From an uncultured Bacteroidota bacterium (GTDB lineage: Bacteria; Bacteroidota; Bacteroidia; Bacteroidales; P3), in contig CACZRR010000008.1 of the NCBI GenBank assembly GCA_902783595.1, forward strand, positions 1-34,706: DNA of 34,706 bases. The letters are read 5' to 3'. A program made the position numbers and the translations under genes. Under the pieces are notes generated by a model that was not told the DNA's origin, ran no database searches, and saw only the letters and a list, made by a program, of their open reading frames with translations. Every line of letters starts with the position of its first letter. Position 1 is the stretch's first letter. Positions 24,336-31,873 of this stretch are shown here, in pieces.

Positions 24336-24370
24336 TCTCCACTTTCCACTTTTAACTTTTATATTTCCAC
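24336..24370. repeat. Heptamer tract between dxs and the HtrA-like gene (locus 4)
   Basis: Five consecutive 7-bp units, with TTTCCAC at 24343-24349 and again at 24364-24370, and related words such as TTTTAAC and TTTTATA. The tract covers the dxs stop codon and its last codons (GVEI) as well as part of the 52-base gap. Read leftward, several units fit the NNNNAAA form. Confidence 0.65.
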
Positions 24371-26269
24371 ACCCATAACTCTCCCATATATTCCCTCTGC
24401 ATCGATACCGCAAAGATGCTTTAGCTCACCCACGCTGCCGTGCATCACAAACGTGTCGTCGATACCCAGCACCGTCGTCTTCCCCGTCATCTCGGGGTGT
24501 TTGTCGGCAAAGTAGCACATCACCGCCTCTCCAAAGCCTCCTTTCTTCACACCGTCTTCCACAGTCACCACCTTCTCATAGGCGCCTTGCGCCACCTCGT
24601 CCAGCAGGTCTTCATCCAAGGGCTTCAAAAAGCGGATATCATAGACATCCGTTGACCAACCCTCTCCACGCAGCCTCTCGGCAGCCTGCAACGCGTCATG
24701 CAGCACGGCACCTATGCACACCAACGCCACACTCCTCCTCGCCTCCATTCCCCCGACATTTGCCGAGCCTTTGCCATTAGCGGACATGAAAATCTTCCTG
24801 CCTTTTCCTACCTCCAACGCCTCCAGCTCACAGCGCCAGTCGGCGAGTACTCCCGCGCCTCGAGGATAACGTATGACGAAAGCCCCATCCCCGGACACAC
24901 AGGCAGTATACATCATGCGGCGTAACTCGTGCTCATCGCTCGGCGCCGCTATGGTGAGGTTGGGAATGGGACGCAACATGGCCAAATCAAAAGCCCCATG
25001 ATGCGTGGCTCCGTCCTCCCCCACCAATCCTGCACGATCCAGGCAGAGCACAACATGCAGCTTCTGTAACGCCACGTCGTGCACAATCTGGTCATAGGCC
25101 CTCTGCGCAAAAGAGGAGTATATGTTGCAAAATGGCGTCATACCACCCGCCGCCAGCCCCGCGGCAAAGGTGACAGCATGTTGCTCCGCAATGCCTACAT
25201 CAAAAGTGCGCTCCGGAAAGCACTCCATCATCCCCGTCATCCCACAGCCCGTAGCCATCGCCGGCGTGATGCCCACCACCGTCGCAAAGCGCTCCGCCAG
25301 CTCCACAAGGGTGGCGCCAAACACATCCTGGTACTTCGGCCCCTTCCCTTCACTCCGCTGCGCAATCCGCTCTCCTGTGGCGGCATTGTAACGTCCGGGA
25401 GAGTGGTAGGTCACCGGGTTCTCCTCGGCACGCCGCAAGCCCCTCCCCTTGCGGGTCACCACGTGCAGCAGCACCGGTCCCTCTATGCCCTTCAGGCGCT
25501 GCAACGTCGCCACTAGGTGCGGCAAATCGTGCCCGTCGATGGGACCGAAATAGCGTATGCCTAACGCCTCAAAAAGGTTCGTGCGACCCAACGCCAGCGC
25601 CTTCGCCGTCTGCGTCAGCCGCGATAGCCAGCGCCGCCACCACTCACGTCCCTCAGTGTGCTGCCACACCTGTCTCTTCAACTCATTGTAGCGACGCGAC
25701 GAGGTTACCTTCAGTAAGTATCCATTCAACCCCCCCACGGCCTTGTCTATCGAGATGCCGTTGTCGTTAAGCACAACAAGGAGGTTGGCCTTCGAGGTGC
25801 CTGCGTTGTTCAAAGCCTCAAAGGCCTCGCCACCCGTCAGCGCACCGTCACCAATCACAGCAATATGTTTGCGTCCCACATTCCCCGCCAGCCGAGAGGC
25901 CGTAGCCATCCCCAACGCCGCAGAAATCGACGTCGAGCTGTGTCCCGTGCCGAAAGCGTCATATTCGCTCTCCTCGCGGCGCGGAAAACCACTGATGCCA
26001 CCCATCGTGCGTATGCCAGCAAAGGCCTCCCGCCGTCCGGTCAAAATCTTGTGACCGTAGGCTTGATGACCCACGTCCCACACTAACTTGTCGTCGGGCG
26101 TATTGAAGACATAGTGCAACGCCACCGTCAACTCCACCGTCCCCAAACTCGACGCCAGGTGTCCCGGATGCGTCGACAAGGTCTCTATGATATATCCGCG
26201 TAACTCGTCAGCTACGCCACGCAGTGCCTCTACAGGCAACCGCCGCAATTCTTCTGGACTGTCTATCAA
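24359..26269 (-). CDS. dxs: 1-deoxy-D-xylulose-5-phosphate synthase
   Basis: Dxs makes DXP from pyruvate and glyceraldehyde-3-phosphate, the first step of the MEP isoprenoid pathway and of thiamine and pyridoxal supply. The 636-residue protein has the N-terminal HPGHLASSLGTVELTVAL, the catalytic-loop WDVGHQAYGHK, the thiamine-diphosphate GDG motif in GDGALTGGEAFEALNNAG, and the C-terminal transketolase domains. The start is TTG (26267-26269) preceded by AGAGGAG at good spacing; an in-frame TAA lies six codons upstream, so there is no ATG option. It is about a dozen residues shorter at the N-terminus than typical homologues. Confidence 0.95.
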   Translation of the reverse strand: MIDSPEELRRLPVEALRGVADELRGYIIETLSTHPGHLASSLGTVELTVALHYVFNTPDDKLVWDVGHQAYGHKILTGRREAFAGIRTMGGISGFPRREESEYDAFGTGHSSTSISAALGMATASRLAGNVGRKHIAVIGDGALTGGEAFEALNNAGTSKANLLVVLNDNGISIDKAVGGLNGYLLKVTSSRRYNELKRQVWQHTEGREWWRRWLSRLTQTAKALALGRTNLFEALGIRYFGPIDGHDLPHLVATLQRLKGIEGPVLLHVVTRKGRGLRRAEENPVTYHSPGRYNAATGERIAQRSEGKGPKYQDVFGATLVELAERFATVVGITPAMATGCGMTGMMECFPERTFDVGIAEQHAVTFAAGLAAGGMTPFCNIYSSFAQRAYDQIVHDVALQKLHVVLCLDRAGLVGEDGATHHGAFDLAMLRPIPNLTIAAPSDEHELRRMMYTACVSGDGAFVIRYPRGAGVLADWRCELEALEVGKGRKIFMSANGKGSANVGGMEARRSVALVCIGAVLHDALQAAERLRGEGWSTDVYDIRFLKPLDEDLLDEVAQGAYEKVVTVEDGVKKGGFGEAVMCYFADKHPEMTGKTTVLGIDDTFVMHGSVGELKHLCGIDAEGIYGRVMGVEI

Positions 26270-26291
26270 CTCTGTCTCCTCTATTTAATTC

Positions 26292-26333
26292 TTATAAACC
26301 TTAAACGTAAAACTCAAAACCTCAAACGTAAAA
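26292..26333. repeat. Heptamer tract upstream of dxs (locus 5)
   Basis: Six in-phase 7-bp units of the form NNNNAAA. CGTAAAA occurs at 26306-26312 and 26327-26333, and CCTCAAA at 26320-26326 next to the related CCTTAAA at 26299-26305, so three units also make a 21-bp higher-order repeat. CGTAAAA is shared with locus 1 (queA) and CCTCAAA with locus 2. On the minus strand, TACGTTTG (26323-26330) matches the -7 consensus and could start dxs mRNA within the tract. The rest of the gap to 26375 is AT-rich with weaker repeats. Confidence 0.75.
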
Positions 26334-26375
26334 CATCACTTAGAACTTAAAAATTATGATTTAGGACTAAAAGAC

Positions 26376-27293
26376 TTACAATTTAGAGCCCCTCCCCTGC
26401 GCCCCCTCCACGCGCTGCCATTTGCCGTCTACCCACTGCCACGCAACCTCCGTGCCAGAGGGATAGTACCACTCGAACAGGCCCTCCATTCCAGCCACCT
26501 GGGCCTCCACTTCGTCATATAATATCACCCTCTCCTTCCTCTCCTTCACCTTCTCCACTGTGCGGTGGCGCTTCGTGCCCCTCACCTTCTCTCGCTTCCG
26601 CTCCACCGTCTGTATCACCCGGTCGCCATAGCTTAGGTTCACCACAGCCTCATTGCTGTATTCCAAGACAATGCGGCGCAGATTGCGCTCGCGGCGGAAG
26701 ATCGGCGCGCCGAACTGCACCCTGCCGCCGCGCAGCGTCACAGGTTCTACAATCTTGCGCTCCGTGAGGTTGTCCACGCCGTTCCACCCCAGCAGGGTGT
26801 AGTACGTTCTGTCGCCCGCGCGTGTCTCTATCAAGGATTGGTATACCGCGCCCAGCCAGTGGCTCGCGTCGAGGACAGTCTCCTCTCGGTTCACGATTTC
26901 GTCACTCTTGTCCGTCAGCACCGTGTGTCGGTACTCTTCCTCACGCTCGTCGTAGTACTGCATCACACCGAAGCATTCGAACTCCCCGTCGTCGCGTACC
27001 ACAGCCCACGAGAAAACACGCAACTTGCCATCCCCCGACGTTAACACGGAGACATAGTCCCCCAACTCCCAGCGCCACCGTTGGCTGCTCTCCTCATCCA
27101 ACGCCGCCAGTAACTGCTGCATGGCTTCCTCCGAGGCCAGGTAGCGCTCGTTGTCCGTGGCGGCACCTTCCACTCGGGTGAACAAGGTCTTCAGCACCCG
27201 CTGATGACGCCCCATAGCATCCTTGTCTTGTCCGCAGACAGACGAGGAGATCATCACATGCAGAAGTGCAAGAAGGAGCATTTTTTTCATCAT
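26376..27293 (-). CDS. Secreted protein of unknown function
   Basis: I do not recognise a named family. The 305-residue protein has a Sec signal peptide (about 1-22, ending VCGQ). The body is mainly beta-strand-like with Trp/Tyr-rich stretches (WRWELGDYVSVLTSGDGKL, YYTLLGWNGVDNLTERK). A strongly basic segment lies at about 233-256 (KREKVRGTKRHRTVEKVKER), and the C-terminus has an FEWYYPSGTEVAWQWVDGKWQ segment. It is probably periplasmic. It is divergent from clpC and upstream of dxs, and it has a candidate promoter -7 at 27379-27386. Confidence 0.85.
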   Translation of the reverse strand: MMKKMLLLALLHVMISSSVCGQDKDAMGRHQRVLKTLFTRVEGAATDNERYLASEEAMQQLLAALDEESSQRWRWELGDYVSVLTSGDGKLRVFSWAVVRDDGEFECFGVMQYYDEREEEYRHTVLTDKSDEIVNREETVLDASHWLGAVYQSLIETRAGDRTYYTLLGWNGVDNLTERKIVEPVTLRGGRVQFGAPIFRRERNLRRIVLEYSNEAVVNLSYGDRVIQTVERKREKVRGTKRHRTVEKVKERKERVILYDEVEAQVAGMEGLFEWYYPSGTEVAWQWVDGKWQRVEGAQGRGSKL

Positions 27294-27324
27294 ACGCTAA
27301 AACTAAAAAAAAGATGGTTTATTG

Positions 27325-27366
27325 TTCTAAATTCTAAATTTTGATTTCTAAATTCTAAATTATGAA
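27325..27366. repeat. Heptamer tract between the secreted-protein gene and clpC (locus 6)
   Basis: Six consecutive 7-bp units; four are exactly TTCTAAA (27325-27331, 27332-27338, 27346-27352, 27353-27359). The arrangement gives two identical 16-bp copies 21 bp apart. The tract would lie in the leader of the leftward gene. Confidence 0.8.
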
Positions 27367-27378
27367 TAGGGGGTTGTT

Positions 27379-27430
27379 CAAAAGTATTTTTTGGCACGGG
27401 TTTTGTTAGGGTTTTTAAGTTGTATTTTTG
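27379..27430. promoter_or_regulatory. Divergent promoters for clpC and the secreted-protein gene
   Basis: Rightward, TTTTG (27401-27405) and TATTTTTG (27423-27430) resemble -33 and -7 with 17-base spacing, slightly short. They would start clpC mRNA near 27436, about 10 bases before the ATG. Leftward, TACTTTTG (27379-27386, minus) matches the -7 consensus without a clear -33. The argS promoter has the same TATTTTTG and equally short leader. Confidence 0.5.
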
Positions 27431-27445
27431 CAAAAAATTTTATAT

Positions 27446-30007
27446 ATGGAAGCGAATCTTAGTGAACATATGCGGCAAGCGATAGGTTTCAGTCGTGACG
27501 AGGCGATGCGGCTGAAGAATGGTGGTATTGCGGTGGAGCATCTCTTCCTTGGAATGATGCGCGTGGGGGACTGCGGAGGAACGCGGCTGCTGGAGGAGAT
27601 GGGCATCGACGCCATCAGCGTGCGCGAACGCATAGAGGCGCAGGTGGGGCAGACGTCGGCGGAGATACGCTATAATTCGGACAGCGAGCTGCCGATGCTG
27701 CGCCAGACGGAAAAGGTGTTGCGCTTAAGCTACCTGGAGAGCGTGAAGCAGAAAGCGAAAGAAATAGGCACGGAGCATCTGCTACTGGCAATGCTGCAGG
27801 AGGGCGACAACCTGGTGGCGTCGCTGCTGACGAAGGGTGGTGCGAGCTATGAGGAGGGGGCGCGGCGGCTGCGTACGGAGAGGGGCGACGCCTACGGCGA
27901 CCAGACGTCGGACGACGACAACGACGACGCCTATGCGGATCCGGACATGGAGGCGGCCTCGATGGCTCCCTTGTCACGAGGAACGAAAGGGGGTGAGGGC
28001 GCCAAGAGCGGCACACCGGCATTGGAGAATTTCGGGCGCGACCTGACGACGCTGGCCGAGGAGGGTAAGCTGGACCCCATCGTGGGCAGGGAGCGCGAGA
28101 TGGACAGGATAGCGCAGATCCTGAGCCGGAGGAAGAAAAACAACCCGATACTGATCGGCGAAAGCGGCGTAGGAAAGAGTGCCATAGCCGAGGGCTTGGC
28201 AATAAGGATGGCTGAAGGACGTGTGCCGCGGACGCTCTACGGGAAGAGGCTGGTGAGCCTGGACCTTGCCTCGCTGGTGGCGGGCACGAAGTACCGTGGG
28301 CAGTTTGAGGAGCGAATGAAGGCCATCATCGGGGAACTGGAGGCGCACCGAGAGATAGTGATATTCATTGACGAGATACACACCATTGTGGGTGCCGGTA
28401 GCGCGAGTGGAAGCCTGGACGCGAGCAACATGTTCAAGCCGGCGCTGGCGCGAGGTGTGATACAGTGCATAGGCACGACGACGTTGGACGAGTACCGCCA
28501 ATACATAGAGAAAGACACGGCCCTGGAGCGTCGGTTCCAGAAGGTGCTTGTGGAGCCCTCGACGCCGGAGGAGACGATGGAGATACTGGAGAACATCAAG
28601 GACAAATATGAAGATCATCACCGTGTGAACTATACGACGGCTGCACTGCAGGCGTGTGTGGACCTGACGGAACGCTACGTGAGCGACCGGCTGCAGCCGG
28701 ACAAAGCCATCGACGCGCTGGACGAGGCGGGTGCGCGGGTGCGCATCGCCAACCTGCAGGTGCCCGAGGAGGTGGTGGCGCTAGAGAGGGAGCTTGCGGA
28801 AGTGGTGAAGAAGAAAAAAGAGGTGCTGGCTGCGAAGCGCTACAGCGAGGCTGCGGAGTTACGAGACCGCGAGCGGGACCTGGAGGCGAAGTTGCAGACA
28901 ACACGTGGGCAGTGGGACGAGCGGGAACGCGCGCTGGGCATCCAGGTGACGGAGGGTGATGTGGCTGCCGTGGTGGCGATGATGACAGGAGTGCCTGTGG
29001 AGCGCATAGCTCAGAACGAGAGCGACCGACTACTGCAGATGGAAGAAGAGCTGAGGGGCAGCGTGGTGGGTCAGGACGACGCTATAGCGCAAATAGCCAA
29101 AGCGATACGTCGCAACCGTGCGGGATTGAAGGATCCCGGGCGTCCTATCGGCAGCTTCCTCTTCCTGGGACCTACGGGCGTGGGCAAGACGTACCTGACG
29201 AAGATACTGGCACGTTACCTTTTCGACAGCGAGGCGGCGATGATACGCATCGACATGAGCGAATATATGGAGAAATTTGCTGTGAGCCGTCTGATTGGCG
29301 CCCCTCCGGGCTATGTGGGCTATGAGGAGGGGGGACAGCTGACTGAGAAAGTACGGAGGAAGCCCTACTCGATTGTGCTGCTGGACGAGATAGAGAAAGC
29401 GCACCCCGACGTGTTCAATGTGCTGCTGCAGGTGCTGGACGACGGGCAGCTGACAGACGGGATAGGACGGAAGGTGGACTTCCGCAACACGATCATCATC
29501 ATGACCTCGAACATCGGCAGCCGGCGGCTGAAAGACTTCGGTACGGGTGCGGGCTTTGCCACCGCCGCCCGCGAAGCGGAACGCGAGAATATGCAACGCG
29601 ACGTCATCGAGAAGAGCCTGAAGAAGAGTTTCGCGCCGGAATTCCTGAACCGTATAGACGATATCGTCTACTTCAACTCCCTTGGGAGGGAGGAGATTCA
29701 TAAAATCATCGACATCGAGCTGCGGAGCTTGTTTGGGAGGATTCGCAAGATGGGCTTCGAGGTGGATATCGACGAGAAGGCGAAGGATTTCATCGTCCGC
29801 AAAGGCTGGGACGAGCAGTACGGCGCACGGCCGCTGCGACGTGCGCTGCAACGATACATCGAGGACGAGGTGGCGGACCAAATACTGCGCGCCGCCCTGT
29901 TGCCAGGTGACACGCTGCACATCACGGCGGAGGAGGACCACATTGCCTTCAACACAGAAAAGGGTGCGACGAGCCAGCAACTGGACGCCGCAGTGCAAGA
30001 GGTATGA
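27446..30007 (+). CDS. clpC: ClpC-type AAA+ protease ATPase
   Basis: The 853-residue unfoldase pairs with ClpP. Two Clp-N repeats lie at the N-terminus (about 7-140), then a variable linker, AAA domain 1 with GESGVGKS and Walker B VIFIDEIH, a UVR motif in the middle domain (AKRYSEAAELRDRERDL) that marks ClpC rather than ClpA/B, and AAA domain 2 with GPTGVGKT. I take the ATG at 27446 (MEANLSEHMRQ); a TTG six codons upstream lies within the -7 element and is unlikely. The linker contains PLSRGTKGGEG, encoded by a small palindrome-like sequence. Its TGA overlaps the next ATG. Confidence 0.95.
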   Translation: MEANLSEHMRQAIGFSRDEAMRLKNGGIAVEHLFLGMMRVGDCGGTRLLEEMGIDAISVRERIEAQVGQTSAEIRYNSDSELPMLRQTEKVLRLSYLESVKQKAKEIGTEHLLLAMLQEGDNLVASLLTKGGASYEEGARRLRTERGDAYGDQTSDDDNDDAYADPDMEAASMAPLSRGTKGGEGAKSGTPALENFGRDLTTLAEEGKLDPIVGREREMDRIAQILSRRKKNNPILIGESGVGKSAIAEGLAIRMAEGRVPRTLYGKRLVSLDLASLVAGTKYRGQFEERMKAIIGELEAHREIVIFIDEIHTIVGAGSASGSLDASNMFKPALARGVIQCIGTTTLDEYRQYIEKDTALERRFQKVLVEPSTPEETMEILENIKDKYEDHHRVNYTTAALQACVDLTERYVSDRLQPDKAIDALDEAGARVRIANLQVPEEVVALERELAEVVKKKKEVLAAKRYSEAAELRDRERDLEAKLQTTRGQWDERERALGIQVTEGDVAAVVAMMTGVPVERIAQNESDRLLQMEEELRGSVVGQDDAIAQIAKAIRRNRAGLKDPGRPIGSFLFLGPTGVGKTYLTKILARYLFDSEAAMIRIDMSEYMEKFAVSRLIGAPPGYVGYEEGGQLTEKVRRKPYSIVLLDEIEKAHPDVFNVLLQVLDDGQLTDGIGRKVDFRNTIIIMTSNIGSRRLKDFGTGAGFATAAREAERENMQRDVIEKSLKKSFAPEFLNRIDDIVYFNSLGREEIHKIIDIELRSLFGRIRKMGFEVDIDEKAKDFIVRKGWDEQYGARPLRRALQRYIEDEVADQILRAALLPGDTLHITAEEDHIAFNTEKGATSQQLDAAVQEV

Positions 30008-31815
30008 GCGATGCACTGCTAACAGTAGAGGGCCTGACCAAGACGTATGGCGACAAGGTTCTCTTTGAAGACATCTCGTTCGGCATAGTAGCGGGCCAGA
30101 AGTCGGCGCTGATAGCGCGCAACGGTAGCGGGAAGAGCACGCTGCTGGACATCATCACCACGGCTGCGGGCCTTCCGGGGCGTGGGACGCTGCAGGATAG
30201 CGGCAAGGTGACGCTGCGGGGAGACCTGCGCCTGGCATACCTGCCACAGGGTGGCGCCCTCGACGCATCGGCCAAGACGGTGCGTGAGTTCGTATACGAC
30301 GTGCAACGCCCCGAGACAGAGGACGAGTGGACATTCCACCAGCGCATCGAAGAGATAGTGAGCCGCATGAAGGTGGAGGGCCTGCTGGAGCGCCCGCTGG
30401 AGAGCCTCAGCGGCGGGGAGCAGAAGAAAGTGGCGCTGTGCCACCTGCTGATGGACAACAGCAACCTGCTGATTCTCGACGAGCCCACCAACCACCTCGA
30501 CATAGAGATGATCGAATGGCTCGAGGAGTTCTTGTCGCGCCAACGGTTGGCGATACTGATGGTCACTCACGACCGCTACTTTCTCGACCGCGTATGCGAC
30601 AATATCTATGAACTGGACCACGGGCAGCTGTACCACTACAAGGGAGGCTACGACTACTACCTGGAGAAGAAGGCCGAACGGGAGTCTACGCAGCGTGCCG
30701 AGGTGGAGAAAGCACGCAACCTGTACCGTACGGAGCTGGAATGGATGCGCCGTATGCCGCAGGCCCGCGGCACAAAGTCGCGGGCGCGTATCGATGCCTT
30801 CTACGACCTTGAGAAGAAGGCGCACACACGTTTCGAGACAGAACGGCCTCAACTGACGGTGAAGACCGAGCGACTGGGAGGCAAGGTGCTGGAGTTGTAC
30901 AACATCTGCTACAAAGAGCTCATCGACGACTACAGCTATGTGTTCAAACGCGGCGAGAAAGCCGGCATTGTGGGTCCTAACGGCATAGGCAAGAGCACGT
31001 TCCTGAACATCATCACCGAGCGGCTGCGGCCGACCTCGGGGCATGTGGTGGTGGGACAGACCATACGCTTCGGATACTACACCCAGAACGGAATGCAGGC
31101 GGCTCCCGACCGTCGGGTGATAGACCTCGTCAAGGACATTGCCGAAGAGATAGAGATTGAGGGCGGCAAGAGGCTCTCGGCGCACCAGTTTCTCAGCCAC
31201 TTCGGCTTCGACGACACAACACAGTACAACTACTTTGGCAACCTCAGCGGCGGCGAACGTCGGCGCCTATATCTGTTGCAGGTGCTCATGGGCAATCCCA
31301 ATTTTCTCATTCTCGACGAGCCGACCAACGACCTGGACATCTACACCATCCAAATCCTCGAACAATTCCTGATGTCGTACCGCGGATGTCTGATCATCGT
31401 GAGCCACGACCGCTCGTTTATGGATCATATCGTCGACCACCTGTTGGTATTCGAGGGTGGAGGAAAAATACGTGATTACCACAGCACGTACAGCGAGTAC
31501 CGGCAGCAGCGCACCTACGAGGAGCGCCAGCGCCACAAGGAGGAGAAGAAGAACAGGAACCTGGCCGACGCGCCAGCCCCTGCGGCCCCGACGACACAAC
31601 GCAGAGCTTCCTACAAGGAGAAGAAAGAATACGAAGCGCTCACGGCCGAGATCGAGGCTCTCAGCGCCGAGCGGCAGCAGATAGAGACGCTGCTGGCTAA
31701 TGGCACCCTGGTAGAAGGCGCAGAAATAAGCCGGGTGACGACACGCTACGGCGAACTGAAGACGCTGCTCGACGAGAAGGAGCTGCGCTGGCTCGAACTC
31801 GACGAAATAATGTAA
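30004..31815 (+). CDS. ABC-F family ATPase (Uup-like)
   Basis: A 603-residue soluble protein with two ABC domains and no membrane segments. Domain 1 has Walker A NGSGKST (about 40-46), signature LSGGEQKKV and Walker B LLILDEPTNHLD. Domain 2 has GPNGIGKST, LSGGERRRL and FLILDEPTNDLD. The linker between them is charged and helical, and a C-terminal coiled coil (about 545-600) is typical of Uup. ABC-F proteins act on ribosomes or on DNA-related processes. The ATG overlaps the clpC stop (ATGA), suggesting coupled translation. A resistance-type role is unlikely given the housekeeping setting. Confidence 0.92.
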   Translation: MSDALLTVEGLTKTYGDKVLFEDISFGIVAGQKSALIARNGSGKSTLLDIITTAAGLPGRGTLQDSGKVTLRGDLRLAYLPQGGALDASAKTVREFVYDVQRPETEDEWTFHQRIEEIVSRMKVEGLLERPLESLSGGEQKKVALCHLLMDNSNLLILDEPTNHLDIEMIEWLEEFLSRQRLAILMVTHDRYFLDRVCDNIYELDHGQLYHYKGGYDYYLEKKAERESTQRAEVEKARNLYRTELEWMRRMPQARGTKSRARIDAFYDLEKKAHTRFETERPQLTVKTERLGGKVLELYNICYKELIDDYSYVFKRGEKAGIVGPNGIGKSTFLNIITERLRPTSGHVVVGQTIRFGYYTQNGMQAAPDRRVIDLVKDIAEEIEIEGGKRLSAHQFLSHFGFDDTTQYNYFGNLSGGERRRLYLLQVLMGNPNFLILDEPTNDLDIYTIQILEQFLMSYRGCLIIVSHDRSFMDHIVDHLLVFEGGGKIRDYHSTYSEYRQQRTYEERQRHKEEKKNRNLADAPAPAAPTTQRRASYKEKKEYEALTAEIEALSAERQQIETLLANGTLVEGAEISRVTTRYGELKTLLDEKELRWLELDEIM

Positions 31816-31856
31816 AAAGAGAGCCGTGAGCATTTACTCGAAAACGCTCACGGCTC
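31815..31856 (-). terminator. Intrinsic terminator of gcvP at a convergent junction
   Basis: GAGCCGTGAGC (31821-31831) and GCTCACGGCTC (31846-31856) form a perfect 11-bp stem with a 14-base loop. On the minus strand it is followed by TCTTTTTAC, a usable T tract that reaches the stop codon of the opposing ABC-F gene. On the plus side no T tract follows, so it mainly serves gcvP. Confidence 0.85.
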
Positions 31857-31873
31857 AAGGGGAAAGTTACTGT

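Noticed and set aside
26292-26333. Heptamer tracts as a CRISPR array or integron site
   Set aside because: Units are 7 bp with no unique spacers, no cas or integrase genes, and no attC-like folding.
27428-27445. Upstream TTG start for clpC
   Set aside because: The TTG is part of the -7 promoter element, so it would lie upstream of the transcription start; the ATG at 27446 fits the family N-terminus.
30019-31200. 393-codon open frame on the minus strand opposite the ABC-F gene
   Set aside because: No family features; it mirrors a fully supported ABC-F protein, as do similar long frames opposite DUF349 (10663-11556), the nfn fusion (2037-2798) and queA (4827-5771).
30004-31815. ABC-F protein as an antibiotic-resistance factor
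   Set aside because: It sits in a conserved-looking clpC operon, has a Uup-type C-terminal coiled coil, and nothing around it suggests acquired resistance.
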